Assembly: GCF_007859735.1 (NCBI RefSeq)
Contig: NZ_SIHI01000037.1
Location: forward strand, 1 to 33,699
Direction of reading: 5' to 3'
From: Thalassoglobus neptunius
GTDB lineage: Bacteria; Planctomycetota; Planctomycetia; Planctomycetales; Planctomycetaceae
Length of the DNA: 33,699 bases
Part shown: positions 32,894 to 33,699 of the stretch, piece after piece
Position numbering within the stretch: the first letter of the stretch is position 1
Layout: each line of letters opens with the position of its first letter
Notes under the pieces: generated by a model
What the model saw: the letters and a program-made list of their open reading frames with translations, nothing else
Told to the model about the DNA's origin: nothing
Databases searched by the model: none
Made by a program: the position numbers and the translations under genes

Positions 32894-33699
32894 TTACTTC
32901 TTCGAACCCTGTTCGGAAAGGCGTCTCTGGAAGGATTCCCCTTCGAGTCGATACTCCGGCGGAACAGGTCGGTTTGAACTGCCAAATCCCTGGGCGGCGT
33001 CTCGTTCCTGATCGCCGCCATCTCGCCGCTCTCCTGAGGATTGATAGTCGATTCCTCTCAACAGGGTTTCGAATTGACGCCGCTGCGCCTGCGAATCCGG
33101 AGACTGATCTGTCCCCGGATCTGCGAGGCGTTGCTCCAGCCGATCCAGAAAACGATCCAGTTCTTCCGGAGTGAACTGCGTATTCTCCAGCAGATCTTCG
33201 GGCTTCTCTCCTCGTGAGAGTCGTTCTCGAAGTTTTTTCAGTGCCAGTTCCGTAGCTCGTTTTCGATTCTCCAAGTCAGCTTGTTCCGGAGTCAAAGGCT
33301 CGGGCGAAGCGTCTCCCTGTTCTCCATAATCAGGGGAGCGCTGTCCTGCATTTGTTCCTCCACCTCCTCGCGAAGACCCATCCTGAGAACCGGAACCGAG
33401 CTCACTGCTCTGACTCGAATCTCCTCCTTCGGTACTCTGCCCGGACTGTCCTTCTCCCGGTTGACCTTCTCCCGGTTGACCTTCAGATGGTTGACCTTCA
33501 GATGGTTGTCCCTCAGATGGTTGTCCCTCAGATGGTTGTCCCTCAGATGGTTGTCCCTCAGATGGTTGTCCCTCAGATGGTTGTCCCTCAGATGGTTGTC
33601 CCTCAGATGGTTGTCCCTCAGATGGTTGTCCCTCAGATGGTTGTCCCTCAGATGGTTGTCCCTCAGATGGTTGTCCCTCAGATGGTTGTCCCTCAGATG
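32894..33699 (-). CDS. Partial protein with Gly-Gln-Pro-Ser-Glu repeats
   Basis: The 3' part of a gene whose start lies beyond the right edge. The frame is open from 32894 to 33699. Reading N to C: at least sixteen five-residue units of G-Q-P-S-E (the last two have Gly for Ser), a Gly/Ser-rich linker, then about 135 residues of charged helices (L-T-P-E-Q-A-D-L-E-N-R-K and E-L-D-R-F-L-D-R-L-E-Q-R-L) and a tail with R-P-V-P-P-E-Y-R. The tail recalls planctomycete hypothetical proteins of unclear role, sometimes found near vWA/BatA-type genes, but this is only an impression. Not assigned to a family. A TTG at 33293-33295 is the nearest in-frame start-like codon but the long repeat upstream argues against it. 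Confidence 0.8.
   Translation of the reverse strand, partial: SEGQPSEGQPSEGQPSEGQPSEGQPSEGQPSEGQPSEGQPSEGQPSEGQPSEGQPSEGQPSEGQPSEGQPSEGQPGEGQPGEGQSGQSTEGGDSSQSSELGSGSQDGSSRGGGGTNAGQRSPDYGEQGDASPEPLTPEQADLENRKRATELALKKLRERLSRGEKPEDLLENTQFTPEELDRFLDRLEQRLADPGTDQSPDSQAQRRQFETLLRGIDYQSSGERRDGGDQERDAAQGFGSSNRPVPPEYRLEGESFQRRLSEQGSKK
33451..33699. repeat. 15-bp tandem repeat, 16 full copies to the edge
   Basis: Sixteen full copies and a nine-base partial of a 15-base unit (cctcagatggttgtc) reach the right edge; the array continues outside. The last twelve copies (33511-33690) are identical, the four before them are variants. The unit length keeps the reading frame and encodes Gly-Gln-Pro-Ser-Glu on the minus strand. 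Confidence 0.97.

Noticed and set aside
33451-33699. Reading the right-edge repeat as a CRISPR array.
   Set aside because: The units are 15 bases with no spacers and lie in frame within a coding region.

Overview
The window looks like chromosomal DNA of a planctomycete (phylum Planctomycetota). This is inferred from the gene content: a formylglycine-type sulfatase with a signal peptide, a PQQ-type beta-propeller, a nucleoside:H+ symporter-like MFS protein, an Nramp-like carrier, a membrane M48 protease with TPR-like helices, giant single-pass envelope proteins and a sucC of non-enterobacterial type. Base composition is moderate, Shine-Dalgarno sequences are irregular, and many genes are separated by 50-300 bp. 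The genus cannot be fixed from sequence reading alone; relatives of Thalassoglobus, Rubinisphaera or Gimesia are only a guess.

Layout. (1) 119-3791, minus strand: seven small genes resembling a siphophage connector/tail module (gpW-like, head closure-like, HK97 gp10-like, tail terminator-like, tail tube-like, a chaperone-like protein and a small membrane protein), spaced unusually widely. No capsid, portal or terminase gene lies upstream in the window, and the left side runs off the edge. (2) 4092-9244, minus strand: three transporters in a row (Nramp-like, nucleoside/MFS, NCS2 purine/pyrimidine permease) that look like one uptake operon, preceded by a YkgJ-type cysteine-cluster gene. (3) 9917-13767, plus strand: an ABC-2-type ATPase without its usual permeases, then a large membrane M48 metallopeptidase. 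(4) 13783-14970, minus strand: sucC. (5) 15493-27197, plus strand: a three-gene, 11.7-kb unit of a 1604-aa single-pass protein, a 561-aa protein resembling the N-terminal half of TssM/IcmF, and a 1655-aa single-pass protein with a vWA domain. (6) 27487-28722, minus strand: a BamB-like beta-propeller. (7) 29288-32838, plus strand: quinone oxidoreductase, panB, sulfatase. (8) 32894 to the right edge, minus strand: the 3' part of a gene whose upstream portion is a 15-bp tandem repeat coding for Gly-Gln-Pro-Ser-Glu units.

The best candidate for an undescribed system is region 5. The middle protein has the topology and sequence hallmarks of the TssM/IcmF cytoplasmic domain: two N-terminal membrane helices, a large cytoplasmic NTPase-like domain and a third membrane helix. 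It has lost the P-loop lysine and stops after the third helix, so the periplasmic half of TssM is missing. The two flanking giants each have a short basic cytoplasmic tail with a shared K-R-x-W-R motif, one membrane helix, a degenerate caspase-like domain, a long helical stretch and beta-rich domains outside the membrane. One of them also carries a vWA domain with an intact MIDAS. A working inference is that the three form an envelope-spanning scaffold in which the giants supply the extracytoplasmic part that TssM normally carries itself. No other type VI secretion gene is visible in the window, so the function is unknown.
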